DNA from: Lachnospiraceae bacterium UBA6998
Lineage (GTDB): Bacteria; Bacillota; Clostridia; Lachnospirales; Lachnospiraceae
Assembly: GCA_002448395.1 (NCBI GenBank)
Contig: DJXS01000037.1
Coordinates: 1 to 40,793 of the forward strand
Reading direction: 5' to 3'
DNA length: 40,793 bases
Of the stretch, positions 24,166-31,831 are shown in pieces. Numbering within the stretch: the first letter of the stretch is position 1; each line of letters opens with the position of its first letter. The notes beneath the pieces were generated by a model. That model saw only the letters and a program-made list of their open reading frames with translations, made no database searches and was not told the DNA's origin. A program made the position numbers and the translations under genes.

Positions 24166-25520
24166 TATGGCGCCTCCTTTCCCGCAGGATCCGCTGCCGC
24201 TTCAGCCGGGGCAGGTTTTTCCGCTGCCGGTTCCGGTTTACTAAATGCCGGCTCTTTATACGGCGCGTCAAAATCATTGCTCTCCAGCACCACATCGATT
24301 CCTAAGTCCACAATGTCCCGGAAGAAGTTCCGGATCACCGGCTGCTGGATAAAAGCAGAGGTAACGCTGAACACCAGCTCATCCTTGAAGGAGCACACAC
24401 AAACCTGCACCTCGGGTGCCGCCATAAAACAGCTGAATTTGTGAATATAAGGCTCCATCTCCTTGGGAACAGTGATCTTGCCCACGTTGGAAATCGTTCC
24501 TGTGATCCCGCGCTGCGTCTTGGCGTTGATCGCGGAAATGACCAGGTTTTTGATGAGAAGAGGTACCACCTTGATCGCGATATTGTGCTCAAGGGCCGCG
24601 TAAGAATTCATAGTCAGTTCGACCTGGTCCTGCCTGAGCTGTTTGTCAAAAGATTCCCGCACCACGGGAATAATGCTCTCGAGCGTCCCGTCGTAGAGGG
24701 CCGGATCGTAGACCACATTGATGACGCCGAAAAAGTTGCGTGCAGTATCAGAAGGAAAATAATTCCTCAGGTTCACCGGAACGCTCAGAACGATCGGGTA
24801 TTTCCTGTCGCGCAGCGACATCTCGCGGAGCGCCGCCTGAATAAAGAGCGCCGTGCTCAGCTCTGCCACTGTCGAATTCCGTGCCCTGGCAGCCGCCAGA
24901 AACGCTGCCACGGATACCGTCCCCTCGAGAAGATGGTTCTGCAGGTTCTCGTCCTTGTCGCCGCGAAGGTGATAAGCACGCTTGGGCGCAGTCTTCTGGC
25001 CCTCAGGCTTGCCCTTTTCCTTCTTATAATATTTGCCAAAGGCATCGTTCTGCCTGTCTTCGCCGGAAGCCCTGCTGCCCGTTGTCTGAATAAGGTCCAG
25101 TCCGTACCTGATCCCGAGATACTCCGCCAGGATCGCCTTGAGGAACTCAAAGGCCCCCGTACCGTCTGTCAAAACATGGTACATCTCCAGGTTGATCCTG
25201 CGCCCGTGATAGTTGACTCTGTAGAGCAGGTTTCTTCGTCCCTCCCAGTAGATCGTGTCCAACGCGGGGCGGTCATCTTCCGTCACTTCCGCTTCGAGGT
25301 CACTCTGGTCAAGGTAATACCAGAAAAGTCCCTTTTTCAGCACGCTGCTGAAATGAGGAAATTCCATAGCCGCCGCTGTCACAGCGCTCTGCAGAATATC
25401 CGGGTCCACCTCTTCCTTGAGTTCGCAAGTGATCCTGAACACCCGGGTGTCTGAGCCGCCCGCTGTGGAGGGCACTATTTTGGCCGCGTTATCTAATTGA
25501 TACCACTTCGTCTGTGCCAT
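24165..25520 (-). CDS. Condensation-domain-like (alcohol) acyltransferase
   Basis: About 451 residues from the ATG at 25520 (AGGAG 7 bases upstream). The 27 in-frame codons upstream come from the 31-bp tandem repeat and are excluded. The active-site motif HVLTDGTG near residue 130 fits the HxxxDG motif of BAHD/condensation/alcohol acetyltransferase enzymes; a second-half segment around NFFGVINVVYD, ISNVGKITVP and APEVQVCVCSFKDELVFSVTS is also typical. It should move an acyl group from CoA or a carrier to an alcohol or amine. The C-terminus is a Pro/Ala/Glu-rich tail. Start of the tightly coupled acyltransferase-membrane protein-esterase set. Confidence 0.87.
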   Translation of the reverse strand: MAQTKWYQLDNAAKIVPSTAGGSDTRVFRITCELKEEVDPDILQSAVTAAAMEFPHFSSVLKKGLFWYYLDQSDLEAEVTEDDRPALDTIYWEGRRNLLYRVNYHGRRINLEMYHVLTDGTGAFEFLKAILAEYLGIRYGLDLIQTTGSRASGEDRQNDAFGKYYKKEKGKPEGQKTAPKRAYHLRGDKDENLQNHLLEGTVSVAAFLAAARARNSTVAELSTALFIQAALREMSLRDRKYPIVLSVPVNLRNYFPSDTARNFFGVINVVYDPALYDGTLESIIPVVRESFDKQLRQDQVELTMNSYAALEHNIAIKVVPLLIKNLVISAINAKTQRGITGTISNVGKITVPKEMEPYIHKFSCFMAAPEVQVCVCSFKDELVFSVTSAFIQQPVIRNFFRDIVDLGIDVVLESNDFDAPYKEPAFSKPEPAAEKPAPAEAAADPAGKEAP

Positions 25521-25553
25521 ACCGCTTCTCCTGTGTGACTGCCTCTGTTTCTT

Positions 25554-25634
25554 AATTGATGAGGAAAGCAATATTCTTATCTCACTTGGTGAGGAAAGCA
25601 AACCTTCTTATCTCATTTGGTGAGGAAAGCAAAA
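25554..25634. repeat. 31-bp tandem repeat at the 3' end of the NUDIX gene (2.6 copies)
   Basis: TTTGCTTTCCTCACCAA-TGAGATAAGAA on the minus strand occurs twice in full plus a third partial copy ending ATCAATTAAG. The first copy is the last codons and stop of the NUDIX gene (FAFLTK-stop); the following copies are non-coding repeats of the same stop-codon region. Small differences show the duplications are not brand new. Confidence 0.9.
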
Positions 25635-26221
25635 GGATCGTCGTCCACAAGGAAGTGCATGAGCTGGTAAGCGCACATGATGGCCACCTTCTCCTCCTTG
25701 AGGATCCTGCGGACCTCGTCGCGGTCAGCCAGGACGATCTCGATGTTCTCAGTGTCCTCCATGAAGCGGTCGCTGATCTCACCGTCCGTGTAGCCGTAGA
25801 CCGTCGCGCAGGACTCGTCCGTAAGCCCTACCGTAGTGAAACGGGGCTCTTCGTACATAGGATCCACTTCCAGCGGCTCGAAAGTAAGCCCGGTCTCCTC
25901 GTGCATCTCTCGGATCGCCGCCTCGCAGAAATCCTCGCCCTTCTCCACAAGCCCCGCCGGGAACTCGTAGACATATTCGCCGATGCAGAAGCGGTACTGA
26001 CGGATCAGGACGACCTTGTCACGCTTCGGTCCATACAGGCTGTAAATGATCACGCCGTCGGGATGATTCTCCCCCGTTACGATCTTGAGCTCGCTCTCGT
26101 TTTTGGCTCTGGAAGCGACATAATAGTGCGACTTCGCGCCGTTCTTGTGCGTGACGTCGAGATCGTAGAGATTGACAAATTTGTTCTCGGTTTTCTGTGT
26201 GATCTTATCGATGGATACCAT
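25613..26221 (-). CDS. NUDIX hydrolase, ADP-ribose pyrophosphatase type
   Basis: 202 residues. A complete Nudix box (GLVEKGEDFCEAAIREMHEE, then TGL) lies at about 95-117 and is preceded by the beta-strand pattern VVLIRQYRFCIGEYVYEFPAG common to ADP-ribose pyrophosphatases (NudF type), with Pro and Gly placed as in that group. It would split ADP-ribose or similar into AMP and a phosphosugar. GGAGGG lies 7 bases before the ATG. It lies between helD and the acyltransferase gene on the same strand, with 87 and 92 bases either side, so it may be part of the same transcript. Confidence 0.92.
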   Translation of the reverse strand: MVSIDKITQKTENKFVNLYDLDVTHKNGAKSHYYVASRAKNESELKIVTGENHPDGVIIYSLYGPKRDKVVLIRQYRFCIGEYVYEFPAGLVEKGEDFCEAAIREMHEETGLTFEPLEVDPMYEEPRFTTVGLTDESCATVYGYTDGEISDRFMEDTENIEIVLADRDEVRRILKEEKVAIMCAYQLMHFLVDDDPFAFLTK

Positions 26222-26242
26222 GCTTTCTCCCTCCTATATAAT

Positions 26243-26306
26243 GGTCGGCGTTCCGCCGGATCTCTTCGCCGTATGCAGGCTGCGGACCTGCGCCGGCGTT
26301 CCGCCG
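26243..26306. repeat. Two copies of CGGCGTTCCGCCG hairpin in the helD-NUDIX gap
   Basis: CGGCG-TTC-CGCCG occurs near 26245 and again near 26292, the second just after the helD stop codon. Each is a small self-complementary hairpin. A weak pause or terminator role for helD is possible. Confidence 0.45.
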
Positions 26307-26308
26307 TT

Positions 26309-28459
26309 TTATTCCGCGTTATTCTCCAGCAGACCGGTCAGTTCTCCTTCCGCCAGTATGCTCAGTCTTCTGATTGCTCTCGAAACCGCCGTATACAGGC
26401 GGTGCCTCGACAGGTTGTCCTCCGGGTACATCTGCGGGTCCGCGTCCGGAAGGATCACGCCGTCAAATTCAAGCCCCTTCACCAGCTCAGGCGTGATCAG
26501 GAAAACACCGCCCGCCGGAAGCGCCTGGTTTCTCCGGATTACCGGGGGCGCGTCCTCTCCCAGAAGTTCCACGATCCGCTCGAGGCTCCTTCTGTTGCCG
26601 CAGATCACGGCGGTCAGCCCCTTGTCTTGTTTCGCCGCGTTGATCAGGCTCTTCAGCCTCAGCAGATAATCTTCTGTAGACGCGCAGGCCATCCTGACCG
26701 GTGCGGTTCCGGGCCTCTGCACCGATGCGGTTCTGATCCGTTTCTCCCGCGGCAGCAGTCCCGTGAAGATCTCCGTGATCTCCGGCGATGACCGGTAACT
26801 GGTCAGCAGCGGGAATTCCTCCACTTGTCCGAACAGCTCGCGGATCTTGCCAAAAGAAGCCGTCCCCTGCCTGATCGCCTGGAATTCATCTCCCAGCATC
26901 ATGAACTTCGCACTGCCAAAATATCGCCTCAGCACCATCAGCTGCGCTGCCGTATAGTCCTGCACCTCGTCGATCATGACATACCTGACATTCTTGTCGC
27001 CCATGCCGGTCAGCAGTATTTTGAGCCAGATCCATTCCGCGGAAGTCAGTTTCTTCCTTCCGAGGATCCGGCATCCGATCCTCTCTATGTCCAGGAAAGC
27101 AAAGTGCCCGATCGCGCTGAACGCGCCTCCGTACTGGTTTCTTATTCTATTCTGTTCCCTGAAGCCGGGCTCATCTGTCTCCGCGTAAGGGTCCATGCTG
27201 TTGAAAGCTGCGGCTGATGCAGCCTGACCGCTTCCTTCGGTCTCCGGTTCAGTTCCTGCAGCCATTTCAACGTCATAATTTCTCTTGTCATCCCTTTCCA
27301 TCCTGCGGATCTTGTCTCTGGCAATCTCCGTCAGCCTGTCCGCCAGGATGTTCATTAACCTCACACCGGTTTCAATTCTGGTCAGCCCCTCGACCGCTTT
27401 CTTGATCTCCCTGCGGCTCAGGACGCACCGGCCTTTCTGCATGACAGGCCTGAAATCCTCCTCTTCGAGGCGGAGGCTCTTCAGGGCGCGCTCTATTTTG
27501 ACCAGGTCCGCTTCCTTGGCAGGTTCGTAAGGGCCCTTGTCAGGCGCATTCGCAATATGGACAAAATCCTTCCATGTGATCGTCCTCGGATTCTCCTCGC
27601 CGAGGTCCGGCAGCACCTGGTCGATGTACTGTCGGAACACCGGGTTGATCGTGAGCAGATAGACCTGGTCCGGCCTCAGATTCTCCCTCTGTCGGTAGAA
27701 AAGGTACGCGATCCTCTGCAGCAGCACGGAAGTCTTCCCGCTGCCCGCGATGCCGTTTACCAGCAGCACCGGCACATCGGCACAGCGGATGACCGCGTTC
27801 TGCTCCTTCTGGATCGTCGCCGTAATGGCCTTCATCTTGTCGGTGCGGCTGCTCGCCAGCGACTGCAGCAGCATCGGATCCTCGATCGCCACCTGCGTGT
27901 CAAAGAACGAGAACAGCCTGTCCTCCTCGAGGTTGTACTGCCGCCTCAGCTGCAGGTCCACATCCACCCTGTTCCCGTTTACCGTGTAGAAAGTCTTGCC
28001 GTTTTCCTGATTGTAGTAGGTCTCCGCGATCGGTGAGCGCCAGTCGATCACCAGATGCTCGTAAGCGTTCTCGGACACTCCCGCACTCCCGATGTAGTAG
28101 TCCTCCGGCTCCTCCGTCGGGTCGAACTGCAGCTTCACTCTGGCAAAATATGGCGCCTTCAGCAGCCTCTTGACCCTTCCAAGTTTCTCCGTCGCTGCGT
28201 CCTGCTCAATATTGTATTGCGTGATAGAGTGGCTCATCGCCTCAAACTCGATATAGGTCTCCATGGAATCCGTATCGCTGTCAAAGTTGAGCGAAAGATT
28301 GCTGCGGATATCCTGCTTCTCCTTCGCGGCCTTCTCGGATATCGCATTGATCCTCTCCTCCAGCTCCTCCTTCATCGCGCTCAGTTTCCCGTGAGTCTGC
28401 GTCAGGTGCGCCTGCTCTTCTTCAAATATCTTTTCCTGTAATTTTTCCTGTTCGTTCAC
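26309..28459 (-). CDS. helD: HelD-like UvrD/Rep superfamily ATPase, RNA polymerase recycling factor
   Basis: 716 residues, close to B. subtilis HelD (about 774). The long N-terminal coiled coil (1-75) is the arm that enters the RNA polymerase secondary channel in HelD. Walker A is GIAGSGKTSVLL, Walker B is VMIDEVQDYT, and later motifs LTSYRSSPEI and YTAVSRAIRRL are those of superfamily 1A helicases; VIDWRSPIAETYY is characteristic of HelD. It should release stalled RNA polymerase from DNA using ATP. The start is GTG with GGAG 6 bases upstream. A promoter and a palindrome lie just upstream, followed by repeat cluster C. Confidence 0.93.
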   Translation of the reverse strand: MNEQEKLQEKIFEEEQAHLTQTHGKLSAMKEELEERINAISEKAAKEKQDIRSNLSLNFDSDTDSMETYIEFEAMSHSITQYNIEQDAATEKLGRVKRLLKAPYFARVKLQFDPTEEPEDYYIGSAGVSENAYEHLVIDWRSPIAETYYNQENGKTFYTVNGNRVDVDLQLRRQYNLEEDRLFSFFDTQVAIEDPMLLQSLASSRTDKMKAITATIQKEQNAVIRCADVPVLLVNGIAGSGKTSVLLQRIAYLFYRQRENLRPDQVYLLTINPVFRQYIDQVLPDLGEENPRTITWKDFVHIANAPDKGPYEPAKEADLVKIERALKSLRLEEEDFRPVMQKGRCVLSRREIKKAVEGLTRIETGVRLMNILADRLTEIARDKIRRMERDDKRNYDVEMAAGTEPETEGSGQAASAAAFNSMDPYAETDEPGFREQNRIRNQYGGAFSAIGHFAFLDIERIGCRILGRKKLTSAEWIWLKILLTGMGDKNVRYVMIDEVQDYTAAQLMVLRRYFGSAKFMMLGDEFQAIRQGTASFGKIRELFGQVEEFPLLTSYRSSPEITEIFTGLLPREKRIRTASVQRPGTAPVRMACASTEDYLLRLKSLINAAKQDKGLTAVICGNRRSLERIVELLGEDAPPVIRRNQALPAGGVFLITPELVKGLEFDGVILPDADPQMYPEDNLSRHRLYTAVSRAIRRLSILAEGELTGLLENNAE

Positions 28460-28486
28460 TCGTCACTCCGTTTTCTGATTGGGTTG

Positions 28487-28503
28487 TACTTAATATTTAA
28501 GTA
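28487..28503. promoter_or_regulatory. Palindrome at the helD promoter, candidate operator
   Basis: TACTTAA-TAT-TTAAGTA has perfect 7-base arms. It overlaps the -10 and expected start site of helD, which is where a repressor would bind. The regulator is unknown. Confidence 0.5.
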
Positions 28504-28528
28504 TACATCCTGGCGGGGGTTTAGTGAA
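28500..28528 (-). promoter_or_regulatory. helD promoter
   Basis: Minus strand TTCACT (28528-28523), 17-base spacer, TATACT (28505-28500). Confidence 0.6.
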
Positions 28529-28622
28529 TTGTTTATTGAATATCGGATTTGTGCCGGGTTCCTGCCGGTTTCGACTTCCTGGCCGGCTTCCTGCTCCAGT
28601 TAGTCATTGCTATCTCGGCAAT

Positions 28623-28965
28623 TTTCGGTACAGAAGCAAAATATTGATTTATTCTCATCCCTGCTAACCTGTCGACCTCACAATTTCCCCTTGCCACACA
28701 TGATTTTTCAGGCATGTTTCGGCACAGAAGCATTTATTCTCAGTATTCTCGTCCCCGAAAATCTCCGAAACCCTCCAAAAATTCCTCTGAACTCCTGTTT
28801 TTTCATCATATTCTGAAAAATCCTGTTTTTCATGGACGCAAATTTTTGATTTGTAAGCTTCTGTACCTACTTTCTCCAAAGCCGGCACAAATATTCTTCT
28901 CACAAGGTTGTCGTGTTCCTCTTCAAGGGATGTATATTTTGACAAAAACGGCTTCTGTACCGAAA
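28623..28965. repeat. Repeat cluster C: complete four-site palindromic element
   Basis: Four 38-bp bipartite sites: rightward 28623-28660 and 28717-28754, leftward 28834-28869 and 28928-28965. Each has a GGTACAGAAGC-type block and a TCC block with exactly 23 bases after GAAGC. Same-strand starts are 94 bp apart on both sides; the inner gap is 79 bp. The two outer ends form a 15-bp perfect terminal inverted repeat TTTCGGTACAGAAGC / GCTTCTGTACCGAAA. No matching target duplication is evident. It fills the gap between helD and the nuclease-like gene. Confidence 0.85.
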
Positions 28966-29044
28966 CGCAAATCCTGCCTTAGAGTTCTGCACACACGCGG
29001 GACTGGCTCGGCGGCTGAAACTTTAAAAATCATACAATTCTCAC

Positions 29045-29073
29045 TTGTAATTACCTTTCGCTTAACCTATAAT
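29045..29073 (+). promoter_or_regulatory. Promoter of the PD-(D/E)XK nuclease-like gene
   Basis: TTGTAA (29045-29050), 17-base spacer, perfect TATAAT (29068-29073). The start codon lies 116 bases beyond, leaving a leader of about 110 bases. Confidence 0.75.
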
Positions 29074-29188
29074 CTCCCCATCATTGATCCATCTGCCCGA
29101 TCTCACCGATCACACGTCTTTAGCTGCAGATGGATCCTCAAACCCATCCATATTTCACATCATCTCCACTCGGAGGAAAGGAGTCCCT

Positions 29189-30022
29189 ATGACATTAGCA
29201 CAACTGGCTGAATCAAAAAAACGACGACTTCTCGGCGAGAAGCGCAGAATTGTTCGATTTCTGGACAAGGCGCCTCAGGGAACACTGGTCTACAGCAAAA
29301 CCGTCAAGCAGAACAAAAACTATTATAAGTGGTATGTTTCCACGGGCAGATCCGGCAAAACCAGAGTATATATCCCGCACCGGAACCGCTCCCTGGCTCG
29401 ACAACTTGCCAAGAAAAAACTATGTCTGCAGCGGCTTCAGGACATCAACGCCGAACTGAAAGCGATAGATATGTATCTTAAAAACCACCGGGACAACACC
29501 GACCTCGACACACTTCTCAGAACGCCTGCTTATGGAACCCTTTTGTTCGAGGAAGGCTGCGAAATGTACGGCACGATGTCCGAAGAGCTGCAGGAATGGG
29601 CTCACGAAGAATATGAGATCAATCCCAAAGATCCTGAGCTCAGAAATGTTCCCACAGTAGACGGCATCAAGGTCCGTTCCAAGTCGGAGGCACTGATCGT
29701 CATGCTTCTGTCGGTGAACCATATTCCGTACAGATATGAGTGCAGACTCGATGTCGGAGGGCACGCTTATTATCCCGATTTCACGATCCGGCATCCTGTG
29801 ACCGGTGAATACTTCTACTGGGAACACTGCGGGAAGATGGGTGACTTTAAGTATGTTATTAAGTTCTTGAATAAATTTCGGATCTATATACTTAACGGAT
29901 ATCTTCCTGATCACAACCTGATTCTCACTTTTGAAAGCGAAAATCATCCCTTTGACATAACGATCGCGCAAGACAAGCTCAGAGAATTTCTCATTTGCAA
30001 AGATCCTTTTATGTGTGCGTGA
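29189..30022 (+). CDS. PD-(D/E)XK nuclease-superfamily-like protein
   Basis: 277 residues from the ATG at 29189 (AAAGGAG 5 bases upstream). The N-terminal half is basic (KKRRLLGEKRRIVRFL and many Lys/Arg to residue 95). The C-terminal half carries the pattern VRSKSEALIVMLL, IPYRYECRL, YYPDFTI and YFYWEHCGKMG: a Glu, a Pro-Asp and a Glu-His spaced as in restriction-endonuclease-like folds. Conserved position of the acidic residues suggests an active metal-dependent nuclease, but no enzyme activity is proven. It stands alone, without a methylase, between repeat clusters C and D. Mobile-element or repair roles are both possible. Confidence 0.8.
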   Translation: MTLAQLAESKKRRLLGEKRRIVRFLDKAPQGTLVYSKTVKQNKNYYKWYVSTGRSGKTRVYIPHRNRSLARQLAKKKLCLQRLQDINAELKAIDMYLKNHRDNTDLDTLLRTPAYGTLLFEEGCEMYGTMSEELQEWAHEEYEINPKDPELRNVPTVDGIKVRSKSEALIVMLLSVNHIPYRYECRLDVGGHAYYPDFTIRHPVTGEYFYWEHCGKMGDFKYVIKFLNKFRIYILNGYLPDHNLILTFESENHPFDITIAQDKLREFLICKDPFMCA

Positions 30023-30039
30023 TTTCTGCACGAGCTGAA

Positions 30040-30138
30040 TTGGTTATATTTATTTCATGTAACATGCATTTATGATATAACCAAAATATAGCGTTGCAGC
30101 ATACTCATAATGCACTGCACCCACATAACCAAAAAATG
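30040..30138. promoter_or_regulatory. ATAACCAA repeats upstream of the MocR gene, candidate autoregulatory sites
   Basis: An inverted pair TTGGTTATAT (30040-30049) / ATATAACCAA (ending 30083) and a further direct copy CATAACCAAAA (from 30124). The two direct copies are 49 bp apart. MocR regulators such as GabR and PdxR bind direct repeats plus an inverted element in front of their own genes, so this layout is what one would expect; assignment is inference. Confidence 0.5.
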
Positions 30139-30202
30139 GAATCACAGATATTTCAAAATGCAACTCCGTACCATATTCAAATTCTGAATCAAGGAGTACT
30201 CC

Positions 30203-31369
30203 ATGCCCCAATACAAAATCGATCCCGGCCTCAAGCAGCCCGCATACCTTCAGCTCTATAACCAGCTCCGTGAAGACATCACGAGAGGTTTGTGCCCCTT
30301 TGGGAGCAAGCTACCCTCTAAACGATTTCTCGCCGCAGAGACAGAAACAAGCGTGATCACAGTGCAGCATGCCTACGACCTGCTGGCTGATGAAGGTTAC
30401 ATCGAGCCCCGCGAGCGCAGCGGATATTATGTCAGTTACAAGGAAAATGAATTGTTCCCGGTTGCCGCTGTGACCGAAGAAAGCGCGGCTGATATGTCTG
30501 AATCGGCTGATCTGTCTGAGCCGCCTGACGTTCATGAGATTTCTGACATTCCCATTAGGGGGCCTGTCGTCACGCCGGAGCAGGAGCAGTTTCCGTTCAA
30601 TACTTTGGCAAAGGTCGCTCGCAAAGTATTGTCCGATTACGGGGAGTCGCTGATGGTGCGGTCCCCCAACAACGGCACTGTCTTTCTGCGCGAGACGATC
30701 GCCCAATATCTTGCGCGCAGCCGCAGGATGAATGTCACGGCTGATCAGATCATCATCGGATCCGGTTCGGAATATTTGTACAACCTGATCGTGCAGATGC
30801 TGGAGCGCGAGCGGATTTTCGCGCTGGAGGATCCTTCTTACGAGAAAATCAAACTTGTCTATGAAGCCAGCGGCGTGCGCTGTCGGATGCTGCCGATGGA
30901 CCGCGAAGGCGTCCGGCTCAGTGCGCTGAAAAAGACCGACGCGACGGTCCTTCACGTCACACCTTTCAACAGCTATCCGAGCGGAATCACCGCGACGGCG
31001 TCGAGGCGGGCCGGTTACATTCGCTGGGCCTCTGCAGAGGACAGGTTTATCATTGAGGACGATTTTGATTCCGAGTTCTCCATGTCTACCAAGGCCGAGG
31101 ACACGCTTTTCTCGCTGGAGCCTGAAAAAAGCGTCATCTACATGAACACCTTCACGCGCACGATTTCGCCTGCCGTCCGCGTAGGCTACATGGTTCTGCC
31201 CGCGCAGCTCAGCGCTGCTATGCAGGAGAAGATTTCTTTCTATTCCTGCACAGTGCCCGTCTTCACGCAGCATTTACTTGCCGAACTTATCAGGAATGGC
31301 GACTTCGAACGGCACATCAACCGCGTGCGGAGAAGGCGCCGGCAGGGCGCGGAGCCGGTGGGGAAGTGA
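30203..31369 (+). CDS. MocR/GabR-type regulator, C-terminally truncated and lacking the PLP lysine
   Basis: 388 residues; typical relatives have about 460-480. Residues 1-75 are a GntR-type winged helix (QLREDITRGLCPFGSKLPS, VITVQHAYDLLADEGY), then a linker and a fold-type I aminotransferase domain (ADQIIIGSGSEYLYNL, HVTPFNSYPSG, IIEDDFDSEF). At the site where MocR proteins have the PLP-binding Lys (GTFSKxLAP) this one reads NTFTRTISP, with Arg319 (CGC). The protein stops soon after FERHINRVRRRRRQ, so the small C-terminal domain is missing; a terminator follows. It may be a decaying gene or a regulator that no longer uses PLP. AAGGAG precedes the ATG. Confidence 0.85.
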   Translation: MPQYKIDPGLKQPAYLQLYNQLREDITRGLCPFGSKLPSKRFLAAETETSVITVQHAYDLLADEGYIEPRERSGYYVSYKENELFPVAAVTEESAADMSESADLSEPPDVHEISDIPIRGPVVTPEQEQFPFNTLAKVARKVLSDYGESLMVRSPNNGTVFLRETIAQYLARSRRMNVTADQIIIGSGSEYLYNLIVQMLERERIFALEDPSYEKIKLVYEASGVRCRMLPMDREGVRLSALKKTDATVLHVTPFNSYPSGITATASRRAGYIRWASAEDRFIIEDDFDSEFSMSTKAEDTLFSLEPEKSVIYMNTFTRTISPAVRVGYMVLPAQLSAAMQEKISFYSCTVPVFTQHLLAELIRNGDFERHINRVRRRRRQGAEPVGK

Positions 31370-31400
31370 ACCGTCTGGCTTTCCAGATCCGGATACCAAA

Positions 31401-31450
31401 AAGAGGGGGCTGCTTTTTGCTGATTAATCAGTAAGAAGCGGTCCCCTCTT
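31401..31450 (+). terminator. Hairpin terminator after the MocR gene
   Basis: AAGAGGGGGCTGCTT pairs with AAGCGGTCCCCTCTT (15 pairs, two G-T). The tail CTGTGTTTACTT is only moderately T-rich. The loop contains the palindrome CTGATTAATCAG. Confidence 0.65.
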
Positions 31451-31487
31451 CTGTGTTTACTTGACAGGGCTCCACTGTGGCTGTCGG

Positions 31488-31831
31488 TTTCGGTACAGAA
31501 GGCTTCTTTTCTTATATTCTCGTCCCTGCAGGCCAGTTCTGACTGATTTGTTCCTGCCTACTGAAACCCCTTTTTCAAAATTTTCGGCACAGAAGCATTG
31601 AAAGCAGAAAGTCTCGTCCACAAGTTTTTATGAATTGTGATAAATCTTGATAAATTCTGAGATTCCTCAGATATCTTGCCTGAAATCCAGCCGTGTGAGG
31701 GACGAGAATTTGTTCAAATTGGGCTCCTGTACCGAATTCCTTGCCACCCGGCCAGCAAATCAATCAGCAAATAATGCTCCTCGTCTCTTCCATGGACGAT
31801 AATTTCCCAGAAACGTCCTTCTGTACCGAAT
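31488..31831. repeat. Repeat cluster D: complete four-site palindromic element
   Basis: Sites: rightward 31488-31525 and 31582-31619, leftward 31700-31737 and 31794-31831. The spacing rules equal those of cluster C: 23 bases from GAAGC (or variant) to the end of CGTCC, 94 bp between same-strand starts, inner gap 80 bp. The outer ends are TTTCGGTACAGAAGG and CCTTCTGTACCGAAT. It lies between MocR and the convergent CPBP protease gene. Beyond it, 31850-31910 has a short direct repeat of CCGGCAAGCCGCAG; I see no gene in 31370-31964. Confidence 0.85.

Noticed and set aside
25521..25601. 27-residue N-terminal extension of the acyltransferase
   Set aside because: It is encoded by the 31-bp tandem repeat, and the ATG at 25520 has a well-spaced AGGAG.
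28664..28945. 93-residue protein on the minus strand inside cluster C
   Set aside because: It begins within the repeat, includes the GTEA and related residues encoded by the repeat core, has no ribosome binding site and is not preserved in the other clusters.
28610..28980. Target-site duplication around cluster C or D
   Set aside because: The bases flanking the outer inverted repeats show no matching direct repeat of any length.
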